Both the position numbers and the translations under genes were made by a program. A stretch of DNA of 64,000 nucleotides from Thiohalocapsa sp963698775 (lineage in GTDB: Bacteria > Pseudomonadota > Gammaproteobacteria > Chromatiales > Chromatiaceae): positions 9,004 to 73,003 of the forward strand of contig CAVOSE010000008.1 in the NCBI GenBank assembly GCA_963698775.1, read 5' to 3'. The notes beneath the pieces are model-generated. The model had not been told where the DNA came from. It saw only the letters and a program-made list of their open reading frames with translations, and searched no databases. Shown one piece after another: positions 1 to 7,931 of this stretch (positions within the stretch are counted from its first letter, which is position 1; every line of letters starts with the position of its first letter).

Positions 1-1688
1 AGCGCGACGTTTCGTAGGCTCGGGGTGCGATACTTCCAACGGTCATTCGGGTCCTGGGTGATCTCGTACAGACCAAGGTCCGACGGCGGCGCCTCCCCCA
101 CGTCGTCGATGATGTCCCAGTCCACATCGACGAAGACCCCGGGGGCTAGGGTCACCCGCTTTTTCGGCGGACGGATACCCATCGAGGCCTGGTAGCCCAG
201 ACCGGTGTTGTGCAGTTGATGATCGGTGAACAGGGCCTGGTCTTTGCCAACGCTGTGACAGCTGACACAACCGGCCTTGCCGGTGAACAGCCCGAAACCG
301 CGCTTCGCGGCGGCGTCCAACGCGGTCTCATCACCGCCGAAATGCCAGCGATCGAACGGCGAATTGCCCGACACCAGCGTGCGTTGATAAGCCGCCAGCG
401 CCTGCCCCAGCGTCTCCATGCCTGGCCCGCGGCCGTCGAACACCGCCTCAAAGCGCCCGGCATAGTCGGGAATCTTGCGCAGCTTCTTCAGCACGGCGCC
501 CACCGACGGGTTGGCCATTTCGTTGCGCGCCAGCAGCGGTGCCCAGACCTGCTGCTCCAGCGTCTCCTCACGGCCATCGTGAAACAGGACCCGCGCGTAG
601 GCCACGTTGTACAGGCTGGGGCTGTTGCGGCGCACGCTGCGCCCTTCGAAGCCCACCGCGGTCGCCATCTCGTTGCTGGTGAAGCCTTGCTCCGGGATAT
701 GACACATTGCACAGGAGAAGGTGTCGTTCAGGGACAGCCGCCGGTCGAAGAACAGTTTCCGCCCGAGTGCGACGCGCTCCTGTGTCAGCGGATTGTCCGC
801 CGGAACTGGAACCGGCGGCAGGCCAAGTTGCGACTCCGTGGCAAGCGCAACCAAGTCTGCGGACTCACCGTCGCGCTGCTGGACCGACTTGCTGCGGGTG
901 CGGTAGTCGCTACTGTCGTAGCCGCCCTTGTAGTCGCCGGCTTGGGATAAGGTGGGCGCGTTGGCAACTTGCACCGCGGCGGTCTCGACAACAGGGAATT
1001 CCGCCAGCGCGGTCTTGGCGTCGTTGACGATGAGTTCCGGATATAGGAACGACACGCTATAGATGTTGCGGATCTGCTTGTCGGGATCGATCAAGAATAC
1101 CCGCAGGATGTGCGACAGGCTGGGTCTCGGCTCGCCTTGCTCGTCGATGTCGCGGATGATGGTCTGGCCGTAGGCGTCGAGGATCGGCGCGAGGTCCTGC
1201 TGCGACGCCGTGGTCAGAAATTCCCAGTGATTGCCGCCCGGGTTTCGGCCGGCTAGGCCTTTGCCGTACAGCGACATGACCTCCGGCGTATCGTAGACGG
1301 GATCGAAGCTCAGACTGATCAGCTTGAATCTGTCGCGCAGCGCCGGGTCCTCGGCGATCTGGCGCTGCACCTGATACATGACCGCGGTGGCCAGCGGGCA
1401 GCCGTTGACGTCGCTGCAACTGCTGTAGATGAAGCTCAGCAGCACCAGCTTTCCGCCGAACAATTCGTGCAGGCGTTTGGCGCTGCCGTCCGACCTGAGC
1501 ACGGCACCGTCGGCCGCCTCGCCAAGGGGCGGTAGACGATAGCTGCCGACCGCCGGGGGCTCGTATTCAGCGCCGGTGTAAAACGGCGCCAGAATCTCGG
1601 TCTGGCCTGTGGTGCCTCGCACCGAGCCGGTGAATGCGAGCATCATTAAGATGCCCAGAATGGTGGGCCACTGGCGGAAACCGTGCAT
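1..1688 (-). CDS. SCO1/SenC - MauG-like di-haem peroxidase fusion (partial, runs off left edge)
   Basis: One open frame of 562 codons begins at ATG 1688 and is still open at base 1, so the C terminus is missing. A short signal peptide is followed by a thioredoxin-like SCO domain (about residues 45-235) with CSDVNGCP (C91, C97) and a distal His193 in SLSHILRVF, the expected copper ligands, though spaced CX5C rather than the usual CX3C. After a polar linker comes a di-haem cytochrome c peroxidase/MauG domain with CAMCH (326-330) and CVSCH (474-478). SCO proteins deliver copper and MauG-type enzymes carry out oxidative cofactor maturation. mtoX is known to be linked to separate SCO1/senC and mauG genes in methanethiol oxidisers; here both sit in one polypeptide downstream of mtoX. 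I infer periplasmic maturation of MtoX. A sequencing artefact is unlikely because the frame is continuous. Confidence 0.85.
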   Translation of the reverse strand, partial: MHGFRQWPTILGILMMLAFTGSVRGTTGQTEILAPFYTGAEYEPPAVGSYRLPPLGEAADGAVLRSDGSAKRLHELFGGKLVLLSFIYSSCSDVNGCPLATAVMYQVQRQIAEDPALRDRFKLISLSFDPVYDTPEVMSLYGKGLAGRNPGGNHWEFLTTASQQDLAPILDAYGQTIIRDIDEQGEPRPSLSHILRVFLIDPDKQIRNIYSVSFLYPELIVNDAKTALAEFPVVETAAVQVANAPTLSQAGDYKGGYDSSDYRTRSKSVQQRDGESADLVALATESQLGLPPVPVPADNPLTQERVALGRKLFFDRRLSLNDTFSCAMCHIPEQGFTSNEMATAVGFEGRSVRRNSPSLYNVAYARVLFHDGREETLEQQVWAPLLARNEMANPSVGAVLKKLRKIPDYAGRFEAVFDGRGPGMETLGQALAAYQRTLVSGNSPFDRWHFGGDETALDAAAKRGFGLFTGKAGCVSCHSVGKDQALFTDHQLHNTGLGYQASMGIRPPKKRVTLAPGVFVDVDWDIIDDVGEAPPSDLGLYEITQDPNDRWKYRTPSLRNVA

Positions 1689-1736
1689 TGCGATCGAGCC
1701 GTGAAACAAAGGAGACTCCGATGTGAAAGCGATTTG

Positions 1737-1893
1737 CAATCGCGGCGGCAACGACAACGGAAAGCTGCGTGATCGAATCGCGGCTGCAAGCCACTCGCGC
1801 AAAAGTGGGAGCGAGTTGCACTCGCGACAGCAACGACAGCCGAGTGCTACGTAGCCAATCGCGGCTGCAAGCCGCTCCCACAGTAACGCCCTA
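1737..1893. repeat. REP-like palindromic repeats (GTGGGAGCG family)
   Basis: The gap between the SCO-MauG gene and mtoX holds several degenerate copies of a palindromic unit (AATCGCGGCTGCAAGCC and GTGGGAGCGAGTTGCACTCG). The same family recurs at 48039-48105. The form is that of gammaproteobacterial REP elements. Confidence 0.7.
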
Positions 1894-1923
1894 TGCCGCT
1901 AGGCTACAGGGCCAGGGCGAGTA

Positions 1924-3303
1924 TCACTCGCTGACGGCGAATCGCGTCTCCGGACGCTTCATGCCGTAAAGGGCATAGGCGCCGAAGCGCATTTGGTGCG
2001 CGCGACCGAGCTTTTGCTCGTAGAAATCGATCGCGAACTGCTCGGTCAGCTTCTCGCCGTCGAAGGTGTAGGCCTTCAGGTACTGTTCGTCGTCCTTGCC
2101 CTTCTTATCCCAATTGGCCAGCAGCGACGAGGTGTAGTAGACGCGCTCACCGCTCCATGCGGACGAGGCCATGTTGACCTGGGCGCCGATCTGCTTTTCG
2201 TAGATCTGCTTGGGGTTGAACGGATCGGAGATGTCGAACAGGCGGGTCTTGCCGTCCATGAAGGTGTTGACCCACAGGTGCTTGTCGTTGGAGCCGATGG
2301 AGATGTCAACGGGCAAGGGTATTTGCGACGGATCGCCGATATCGGCGACTGCCTTTGCCTGCCACTCGCCCTGCTCGTCTTCATAGATGAGCCAGATCTT
2401 GGAGGTCAACGCCGTGGTGGTGAATGCGTAGTTGTGATCGGAGCCCCAAGCGAAGCGAATCTCCAGCGGCGCGCCGGGTACGTCGAGCACTTTAATAGGC
2501 TTACGCGTATGCAGGTCCCAGACGACGACGGTGTTGCCGAAACGCTTCATCGCCTCCTCGTCCTGCAGCATCTTGCCGAAATCCATCATGTAGTTCGACC
2601 AGCCGGTGAACGACGAGGTGAGCATGACGTTGCGCCGCGGCAAGGCACGCACATCGTAGTTGTAGCCATCGGCGAATTGACCCGTCTTTTCGGCACCACG
2701 CAGGTCGTCGTCGGTGGGCATCCAATAGGTCTCGATGTACTCGCCTTCGTTGGTGTATTCCACCATCGCCGTGCGTCCGCCATTGTCCTTGTTGTTTGAC
2801 AGGGCCGTGATCATCATACGACCCGGCAGTGCATAGGTGGTGTGCGGGCCAACGACGCCGCCGCTCTTCGCGGTGAAGTCCGTGATGACCTTATGCAGCG
2901 TCGGTTTGGCCGGGTCGGAATGCACGTCGAACACAAAGATCTTATTGGTGTCCAGGCCGCCGGCCCAGAGATAGTGGCGATCGTCGGTCAGCCCCGAGTG
3001 ATGCGCCTCGTTGCGACCGCCGACCGAGAGGCTATGAACCACTTGGCCATAGGTCTGCGAGGCGGGGTTGACATCGACGGTGACCAGCTTGTCCTGGCCG
3101 TCGCCGACGCCCTCGACGCCCAGTGTCCAGACATAGATAAAGTCTTCTTGCCCGACGATCTTCGCCATGTACGGCGACATGCAGGTCTCGTCGGCGAGCG
3201 CGGTCGCGGGCAACAGCGCCCCGGCCGCCAAGGTGGCGCCCGCCAATGCGACGGCTGGCGCACAGTTGCGCCAAAGACGGATGCCTGTAAAGGGATTCTT
3301 CAT
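1924..3303 (-). CDS. mtoX: Methanethiol oxidase, selenium-binding protein 56 family (MtoX)
   Basis: This 459-residue protein matches the SBP56/methanethiol oxidase family throughout, including MSPYMAKIVGQEDFIYVWTL near the mature N terminus, GGRNEAHHSG and a C-terminal HQMRFG. The enzyme is a copper-dependent periplasmic beta-propeller that converts methanethiol to formaldehyde, hydrogen sulfide and hydrogen peroxide. ATG 3303 is preferred over an in-frame codon 144 bases upstream because AGGAG lies five bases before it and a signal peptide (hydrophobic stretch ending ATALADE) follows directly. The downstream SCO-MauG fusion and the divergent SCO gene supply likely copper/cofactor maturation. 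The formaldehyde produced would feed the H4MPT pathway encoded from 12 kb on. Family assignment is firm; the substrate is inferred from family and context. Confidence 0.9.
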   Translation of the reverse strand: MKNPFTGIRLWRNCAPAVALAGATLAAGALLPATALADETCMSPYMAKIVGQEDFIYVWTLGVEGVGDGQDKLVTVDVNPASQTYGQVVHSLSVGGRNEAHHSGLTDDRHYLWAGGLDTNKIFVFDVHSDPAKPTLHKVITDFTAKSGGVVGPHTTYALPGRMMITALSNNKDNGGRTAMVEYTNEGEYIETYWMPTDDDLRGAEKTGQFADGYNYDVRALPRRNVMLTSSFTGWSNYMMDFGKMLQDEEAMKRFGNTVVVWDLHTRKPIKVLDVPGAPLEIRFAWGSDHNYAFTTTALTSKIWLIYEDEQGEWQAKAVADIGDPSQIPLPVDISIGSNDKHLWVNTFMDGKTRLFDISDPFNPKQIYEKQIGAQVNMASSAWSGERVYYTSSLLANWDKKGKDDEQYLKAYTFDGEKLTEQFAIDFYEQKLGRAHQMRFGAYALYGMKRPETRFAVSE

Positions 3304-3963
3304 GCGTACTCCTGCCTCGTTGATGGTTGTGGTGGTGGTGAAATTATCCGCGTACGACAGAGGTCGGCGCGGTGGTTCTTCTCGATGTACTGTCGATCTA
3401 CCTCGGCCGGGCCACCGACCGGCGATCTCGCCATCGCTTGGCGACAATGCGGTGGCAAGTGCTCACCACTGCCGACTTCGAAGGCCATGCCGGCGGTCCG
3501 TTCAGTTCACAATCGTGCCGAGAAGCCTCTGTCGTGTTGAGTGCGTCAGCTTCACTCCGCTTGAGCCTAAACAAACGGCTCGCGTCCGCCAATACGTGGT
3601 TCCACCTGCGCCCGCCCTGGGCGTCGCTCGTGCCCTGGGCAGGACGTCTTTACAGGAACTCAAGCAAGGCACGCGCCAAGCCCCAACGGGGTCCGGAACC
3701 CAAGGATCGGGCCGCGTCATCGCCTACCCCAGCGGACGGCGCCTGAAGAGTGATAAGCCGTCGTTGCACAAACTGTCACGGCTAAGCGACATGCGTGCAG
3801 CGGACAGTCGCCGTCCGCAGAGACATTGTTCTCGATCGCGCCGCATGCATCGCGCCCCGGCAACGCCTACCTACGGAAGCACCGTCGGCGCCGCGGGATG
3901 ACCGATACCTGGAACGCCCCATGCTTGGGTCGGCGGTACAGTCGCACGCGGGATCATCACGGT
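3304..3963. other. Divergent intergenic region between mtoX and SCO gene
   Basis: About 660 bases between two divergently transcribed genes. Short open frames here show no recognisable protein. It must contain the promoters for mtoX and probably for the SCO gene, but I see no convincing -35/-10 pair or operator. Confidence 0.4.
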
Positions 3964-4596
3964 ATGCATAGCCTCCTTCGAACCGGACGACGGCCGGGGT
4001 CCAAAACAATTTTGAGACGAAATCCGATCCTGGGACCGAAGCTCGGCCTTGGGCTGCTGTTGGTCTGGCTATGCACTGCAAGTCAGGCAACTCCGGCGGG
4101 TGGGGATTTCCAGCTGACCGACCAGCACGGCAAACCCTGGTCGACGCAATCGGCACGCGGGCAGGTAGTGCTGCTGTCGTTCGGCTATACCTTCTGTCCC
4201 GACATTTGCCCGACCACACTGGCCACCATCAACGCCGCGCTGAAGCAACTCGGCGACGATGCGACACAGGTGCAACCGGTTTTCGTCTCCCTGGACCCGG
4301 AGCGCGATACGCCCGAGCGATTGAACGAGTACGTCAGTTGGTTCAACCCGCGCCTCATCGGACTCACGGGGAGCGCCGAAATGCTTGGACAGGTCGCGGA
4401 CCACTATCGGGTGCGCTACGCCCGCGTTCAGGCGGCCGACGCCGACTACTACACCCTCGACCACAGCGCGAGCCTCTATCTGCTCGACCGTCAGGGTAAA
4501 CTCGCCGGCATGTTGCCCCATGGCCTGCCGACCGATGCGCTGGTCCATGCCGTTGAGGACCTGTTGCGGGAACAGCCCGCGCCGTCGCCTCCTTAA
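3964..4596 (+). CDS. SCO1/SenC family copper chaperone
   Basis: This 210-residue SCO protein has an N-terminal membrane segment (GLGLLLVWLCTA), then a thioredoxin-like fold with the copper motif CPDICP (C78, C82) and the distal ligand His167 in DHSASLYLLD. SCO proteins bind copper in the periplasm and help assemble cytochrome oxidase CuA or, in this setting, probably other copper enzymes. It lies divergent to mtoX, so a role in copper supply to MtoX is plausible. The start is uncertain: ATG 3964 is used, but the frame is open further upstream (ATG 3826 and 3898) and a TTG lies at 4011 just before the hydrophobic segment. Unlike the SCO half of the fusion gene it keeps the canonical CX3C spacing. 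Confidence 0.88.
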   Translation: MHSLLRTGRRPGSKTILRRNPILGPKLGLGLLLVWLCTASQATPAGGDFQLTDQHGKPWSTQSARGQVVLLSFGYTFCPDICPTTLATINAALKQLGDDATQVQPVFVSLDPERDTPERLNEYVSWFNPRLIGLTGSAEMLGQVADHYRVRYARVQAADADYYTLDHSASLYLLDRQGKLAGMLPHGLPTDALVHAVEDLLREQPAPSPP

Positions 4597-4613
4597 GCAC
4601 GACACATCGCCGC

Positions 4614-4970
4614 ATGCCGAGCTGCTTCCTGACGTTGCGAGAAATCCTCGAGCGAGAAATCCTCGAATCGCTCACAATCGCGGACCTCAAGCCACGCCGG
4701 GCGCAGATCCCGCTCGCAGCCCCCGCCACCCGCAAGGCCGACCTCCCTGCACGTCTGGCGCAACTCGCGGCACCGCCGGCGGCAATGCGCATCGCCGCCC
4801 TCCACGACGAACAACTGCCGGATGTCGCCATCCGTGTCGGCGACCACGCCCCGCGCTACGGCGGCGGGCCGATCCGCCCGATTCGCGCCTTTGCCTGGAC
4901 GTTGCTGTTGCAGACCGGCGGCCTGGCGAAGATCGACGGCAGCAAGCTCACCTTGACGGTCAAGGGCTGA
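4614..4970 (+). CDS. Hypothetical protein, possibly a gene remnant
   Basis: A 118-residue frame starting 17 bases after the SCO stop. It is basic and Ala/Leu-rich, contains no metal or catalytic motif I recognise, and ends AWTLLLQTGGLAKIDGSKL... like the middle of a longer protein rather than a natural C terminus. A near-perfect tandem duplication (GAGAAATCCTCGA twice) near the start encodes the repeated EILEREILES. It may be a truncated remnant or a real small gene co-transcribed with SCO. Confidence 0.4.
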   Translation: MPSCFLTLREILEREILESLTIADLKPRRAQIPLAAPATRKADLPARLAQLAAPPAAMRIAALHDEQLPDVAIRVGDHAPRYGGGPIRPIRAFAWTLLLQTGGLAKIDGSKLTLTVKG

Positions 4971-4995
4971 GTGTCGCCGAGACGGGAGGAAGGCC

Positions 4996-6066
4996 TTAGG
5001 GACGGGTCGCACCCGTGATGGCAAAGTCGTTCGGTGTCGCTGCCTGAAGCTGGGCATAGAAGCCGTCGACGGCGCCGCGTTCTGCATCCGTTAGTGCCGC
5101 ACAGGGACTAAAGGCACGCTCCGACTGCAACCCGCGATGGCGCGCGATGCTGGCCATCGTGCCACTATCGACGAGGTAATCCGCAACCTCCTCCATCATG
5201 GCGACACCATCGTCGTCCGCCGGCTGGAACACCATCAAGCAATGATGCAGCTTGGTCGGTACAACACCACGCAACTCCAGCGCGTAATGCAGCATTTCGT
5301 GGGCCAGACTGTAGTATCCGCGCCCATCGAAATCACGCCGGATCCCGTAGGGATCGAGCTGAACCGAGGCAAGGAACGTGCGTTCCGGATTGATCTGGAT
5401 GCGATTGGTCCCGTCGTAGTGGAAGGCAAGAAAGGTCTTCGGGAATGGAAAGATCTCCGCGATGTGGTCATCGATCCAGCCTTGAGAGACCTCCCCATCC
5501 AGAGGGATATCCTTGCTCGTCCCCTTCGCTTTGAGAGCGGTCCAGTCACGCCAAATGACCGGATGCGTGCGTGTCCAATCCATTTGCCAAGTGGTCCAGT
5601 CATCCGATTGCATCGCCTTATCGAATGGACGAAAGTGGATCACTGGTGGGGGATGATGCGAGGCGATGCCGACGCGATGCGTGAGATGCGCCCAGATGGC
5701 GTCGGCAGTTTGCTGAAGTGTTGGAAAGTCGTCCAGCGGCACATCGCCGCTCAGGATCACGGCATGCTGAAGGTCTAACGCAGTCGGCACGGCTGGCTGA
5801 GCACGGCCCGCCCGTGCAGCGCCAGTTGGAGCGACCTGAGGCGGATCGGCCTGGATCGGATCAGATGATTCGGCGCTGGCAAGGTCCGCCTGGACCAGCA
5901 ACGCGAACACCATCGCGAAACCGGCCAGACACCGGGACAGGCCCCCGGACCAGCTGTTTCGACCCACAGCTCCCTGTGCAGGGGCTACCGCTTGAGGTAT
6001 CACTGGAGCCAAGACACAACAGGAATCGGGCGCGTGGCTTCGCGTCCCCGGAAGAGTCGGCGTCAT
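4996..6066 (-). CDS. Secreted HEMLH (HExxH) putative zinc metalloprotein, unknown family, paralog A
   Basis: A 356-residue protein with a hydrophobic export segment (CLAGFAMVFALLVQ, about residues 46-60) and a conserved body ending in AHEMLHYALELRG...KLHHCLM. HEMLH fits the HExxH zinc-protease signature; a downstream HH pair or the MEEV acidic residues could give the third ligand. Other strongly conserved blocks are THPVIWRDW and FPFPKTFLAFHYDGTNRIQI, the latter shared almost exactly with the second copy at 23230-24189. ATG 6066 follows GAGGG at good spacing and an AT-rich presumed promoter. I do not recognise the family; export, zinc binding and C1 context are the only clues. It could be a structural zinc protein rather than a protease. 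Confidence 0.8.
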   Translation of the reverse strand: MTPTLPGTRSHAPDSCCVLAPVIPQAVAPAQGAVGRNSWSGGLSRCLAGFAMVFALLVQADLASAESSDPIQADPPQVAPTGAARAGRAQPAVPTALDLQHAVILSGDVPLDDFPTLQQTADAIWAHLTHRVGIASHHPPPVIHFRPFDKAMQSDDWTTWQMDWTRTHPVIWRDWTALKAKGTSKDIPLDGEVSQGWIDDHIAEIFPFPKTFLAFHYDGTNRIQINPERTFLASVQLDPYGIRRDFDGRGYYSLAHEMLHYALELRGVVPTKLHHCLMVFQPADDDGVAMMEEVADYLVDSGTMASIARHRGLQSERAFSPCAALTDAERGAVDGFYAQLQAATPNDFAITGATRP

Positions 6067-6207
6067 CGCAAGCCCTCTAATATTTCGGTTTACAATAATA
6101 TTCTTATATTATCTTTATCGAAATGTGAGAGCCAGCGGAAACGGGCGGAGTCAAGTGCGTCAGATCAATCGGACCGGAACCCTGGGTTGGCCTAAGGCGC
6201 TGTCAGC

Positions 6208-7035
6208 TCATGAAGCGGCGGCAATCGCAAAGGCCACGTCCGCCGCCTGGCGGTTGGCAGCGACATCATGCACCCTGAAGATTCGCACGCCGGCGGCGAC
6301 ACCGAGCGCTGTGGTCGCGGTGGTGGCATGTATCAGCCGGGTCGGGTCGGTTTCGTCGCACAGGGCACCCATGAAACGCTTGCGACTGGCGCCCAGCAGC
6401 ACCGGGTAGCCGAGGCTCACCAGCTCGCCAAGCCCGGCCAGCAGGGCCAGGTTGTGTGCCCGGCGCTTGCCGAAACCGATGCCCGGGTCGATCAGGATAT
6501 GGTCGGCGGCCACCCCGGCGGCGATTGCCGCCGCCGCACGCTCCAGCAAGAAGGTGCGGACCTCGGCGACGACGTCTCGATAGCTTGGGGATTGCTGCAT
6601 GGTCCGCGGCTGACCCTGCCGGTGCATCAGCACCAGCGGTGCGCCCCGCTCCGCCGCCAGCGCCAGCATGCCCGCCGAATCGCGGCCGGCCGAGGTGTCG
6701 TTGATCCAGTCCGCGCCGGCGTCCAGGGCCGCCTCGGCAACCTGGTCCGATGTGGTATCGACGCTGAGAATGGGCGGCGTGTCGATGGTCGCATCGCGGA
6801 TCGAGCGGATCACGTCGACCACGCGCCGCCGTTGCTCCTGGACGGGGACAGGCTCGGCACCGGGACGGGTGGACTCGCCGCCGACATCGATGATGTCCGC
6901 ACCCTGCCGCAACATCTCCAGGGCGCGCCCGACCGCCGCGTCCCGCGCCATGTGTCGACCGCCATCGGAAAAGCTGTCGGGCGTGATATTGAGGATGCCC
7001 ATGATCAGAGGGCCGGGACGCAGGGCTAAGGTCAT
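6208..7035 (-). CDS. folP: Dihydropteroate synthase family protein
   Basis: A 275-residue TIM-barrel protein with all the DHPS landmarks: GILNITPDSFSDGG, DVGGESTRPGAE, WINDTSAG, LMHRQGQPRTMQ, DPGIGFGK and GASRKRFMG. It joins p-aminobenzoate to the pterin diphosphate in folate synthesis. Next to pabB and H4MPT biosynthesis genes it may be a C1-cluster paralog rather than the only folP; the sequence alone cannot decide. ATG 7035 was chosen; a TTG at 7053 would add six residues. Confidence 0.92.
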   Translation of the reverse strand: MTLALRPGPLIMGILNITPDSFSDGGRHMARDAAVGRALEMLRQGADIIDVGGESTRPGAEPVPVQEQRRRVVDVIRSIRDATIDTPPILSVDTTSDQVAEAALDAGADWINDTSAGRDSAGMLALAAERGAPLVLMHRQGQPRTMQQSPSYRDVVAEVRTFLLERAAAAIAAGVAADHILIDPGIGFGKRRAHNLALLAGLGELVSLGYPVLLGASRKRFMGALCDETDPTRLIHATTATTALGVAAGVRIFRVHDVAANRQAADVAFAIAAAS

Positions 7036-7181
7036 CGGTTCAAGATCCCGCAAATGATCGGGCCAAGGTTGGAAAGAGCCATCAAGAACAGCGGAGCCCG
7101 GTAGTCAGCTGGGGTGAACAGGTTGAACCCCAACAATCAGGGAGTAGCTGTTACCGGGGTTCGTTCTTCACCCCAGCCTAA

Positions 7182-7931
7182 TCAACTTAGAATATCAATG
7201 GATTGTGTGCCCGGAGATACGATTTCAGTCGCATGGCAGGCTTTGACCGGGCGAATGAATTCGCCCCTACACCCGGAACAACTGCCGCCTTCAGGTTCAA
7301 AACGGACCCGCACGCCGCCCTCCCCTCGCACCACGAGCCGCTCGAAGCTGCTGCTGTCGGCGCCGGACAGCAACCAGACTGGGCAGCCACAGCGGCTGCC
7401 GTAGTCGGCGAACGCGACATCAAGCAGATCGCCGATCTGGCCGGCGTGCACCGGCCCCGCTGGCAGCGGCGCCGACTTGACCACTGCCAACCCGCGCGCG
7501 CCGATGCGCCCGGCGAGGACGGCGGCGAGGCTGTCCGAGGTGATGTCCCAGCTGCCGGGGATGTCGGCGTCATCGAGCAGCTCCGCGGCAGGAAACCAGA
7601 CCGACAGGCCCCGGTCGGTGCTGCCCGTGGCGAGTTCACGGGAATGTTTGAGTGGCACTAAATCTGGACAGAGCCCGCACAGCAGGTGCGCGGTCTGCTC
7701 CATGGCCAGGATGGCCATGCGATGGGCGGTGCGATCATCGAGGCGCCAGCGCGCTTGGGCAGCACGCACGCGGTCGGCAAAGCAGCCACCCCCCGGACAG
7801 ATCACGACCGGCACGGCACAGCCGACCAGCGCATCGACCCAGGATTTCAGCGTTCCGGCCGCCTCCAGGCTGCCGCCGAGCTTAACGACCCACACCGGTT
7901 TGGGCCACACCGGCGAGGAACTCGGGCTCAA
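7182..7931 (-). CDS. Amino-acid kinase family protein, MfnE-like (methanofuran biosynthesis)
   Basis: The N-terminal half carries the amino-acid kinase fold signatures VVKLGGSL, VICPGGGCFADRVR and WDITSDSLAA. Members of this family beside methylotroph H4MPT genes correspond to the archaeal MfnE kinase, which phosphorylates aminomethylfuran phosphate. The start is unsure: the longest frame uses TTG 7931, and GTG codons at 7910 or 7895 are alternatives, all overlapping the 3' end of pabB, so translation is probably coupled. The last roughly 30 residues (from GEFIRPVKA on) are encoded by a REP-like element (7217-7271) and look like a read-through tail rather than kinase sequence. Confidence 0.78.
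   Translation of the reverse strand: MSPSSSPVWPKPVWVVKLGGSLEAAGTLKSWVDALVGCAVPVVICPGGGCFADRVRAAQARWRLDDRTAHRMAILAMEQTAHLLCGLCPDLVPLKHSRELATGSTDRGLSVWFPAAELLDDADIPGSWDITSDSLAAVLAGRIGARGLAVVKSAPLPAGPVHAGQIGDLLDVAFADYGSRCGCPVWLLSGADSSSFERLVVRGEGGVRVRFEPEGGSCSGCRGEFIRPVKACHATEIVSPGTQSIDILS
7217..7271. repeat. REP-like element (GGGCGAATNAATTCGCCC family) inside a gene 3' end
   Basis: Contains the palindrome GGGCGAATGAATTCGCCCC (7249-7267) and the arm CGATTTCAGTCG (7219-7230). The same two-part layout recurs at 41770-41827, and paired palindromes occur at 34958-35011 and 39401-39454. Here it forms the last codons of the kinase gene. Confidence 0.75.

Noticed and set aside
3167..3901. 244-residue plus-strand frame across the mtoX promoter region
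   Set aside because: Begins antisense to mtoX; no motif, basic shadow-like composition.
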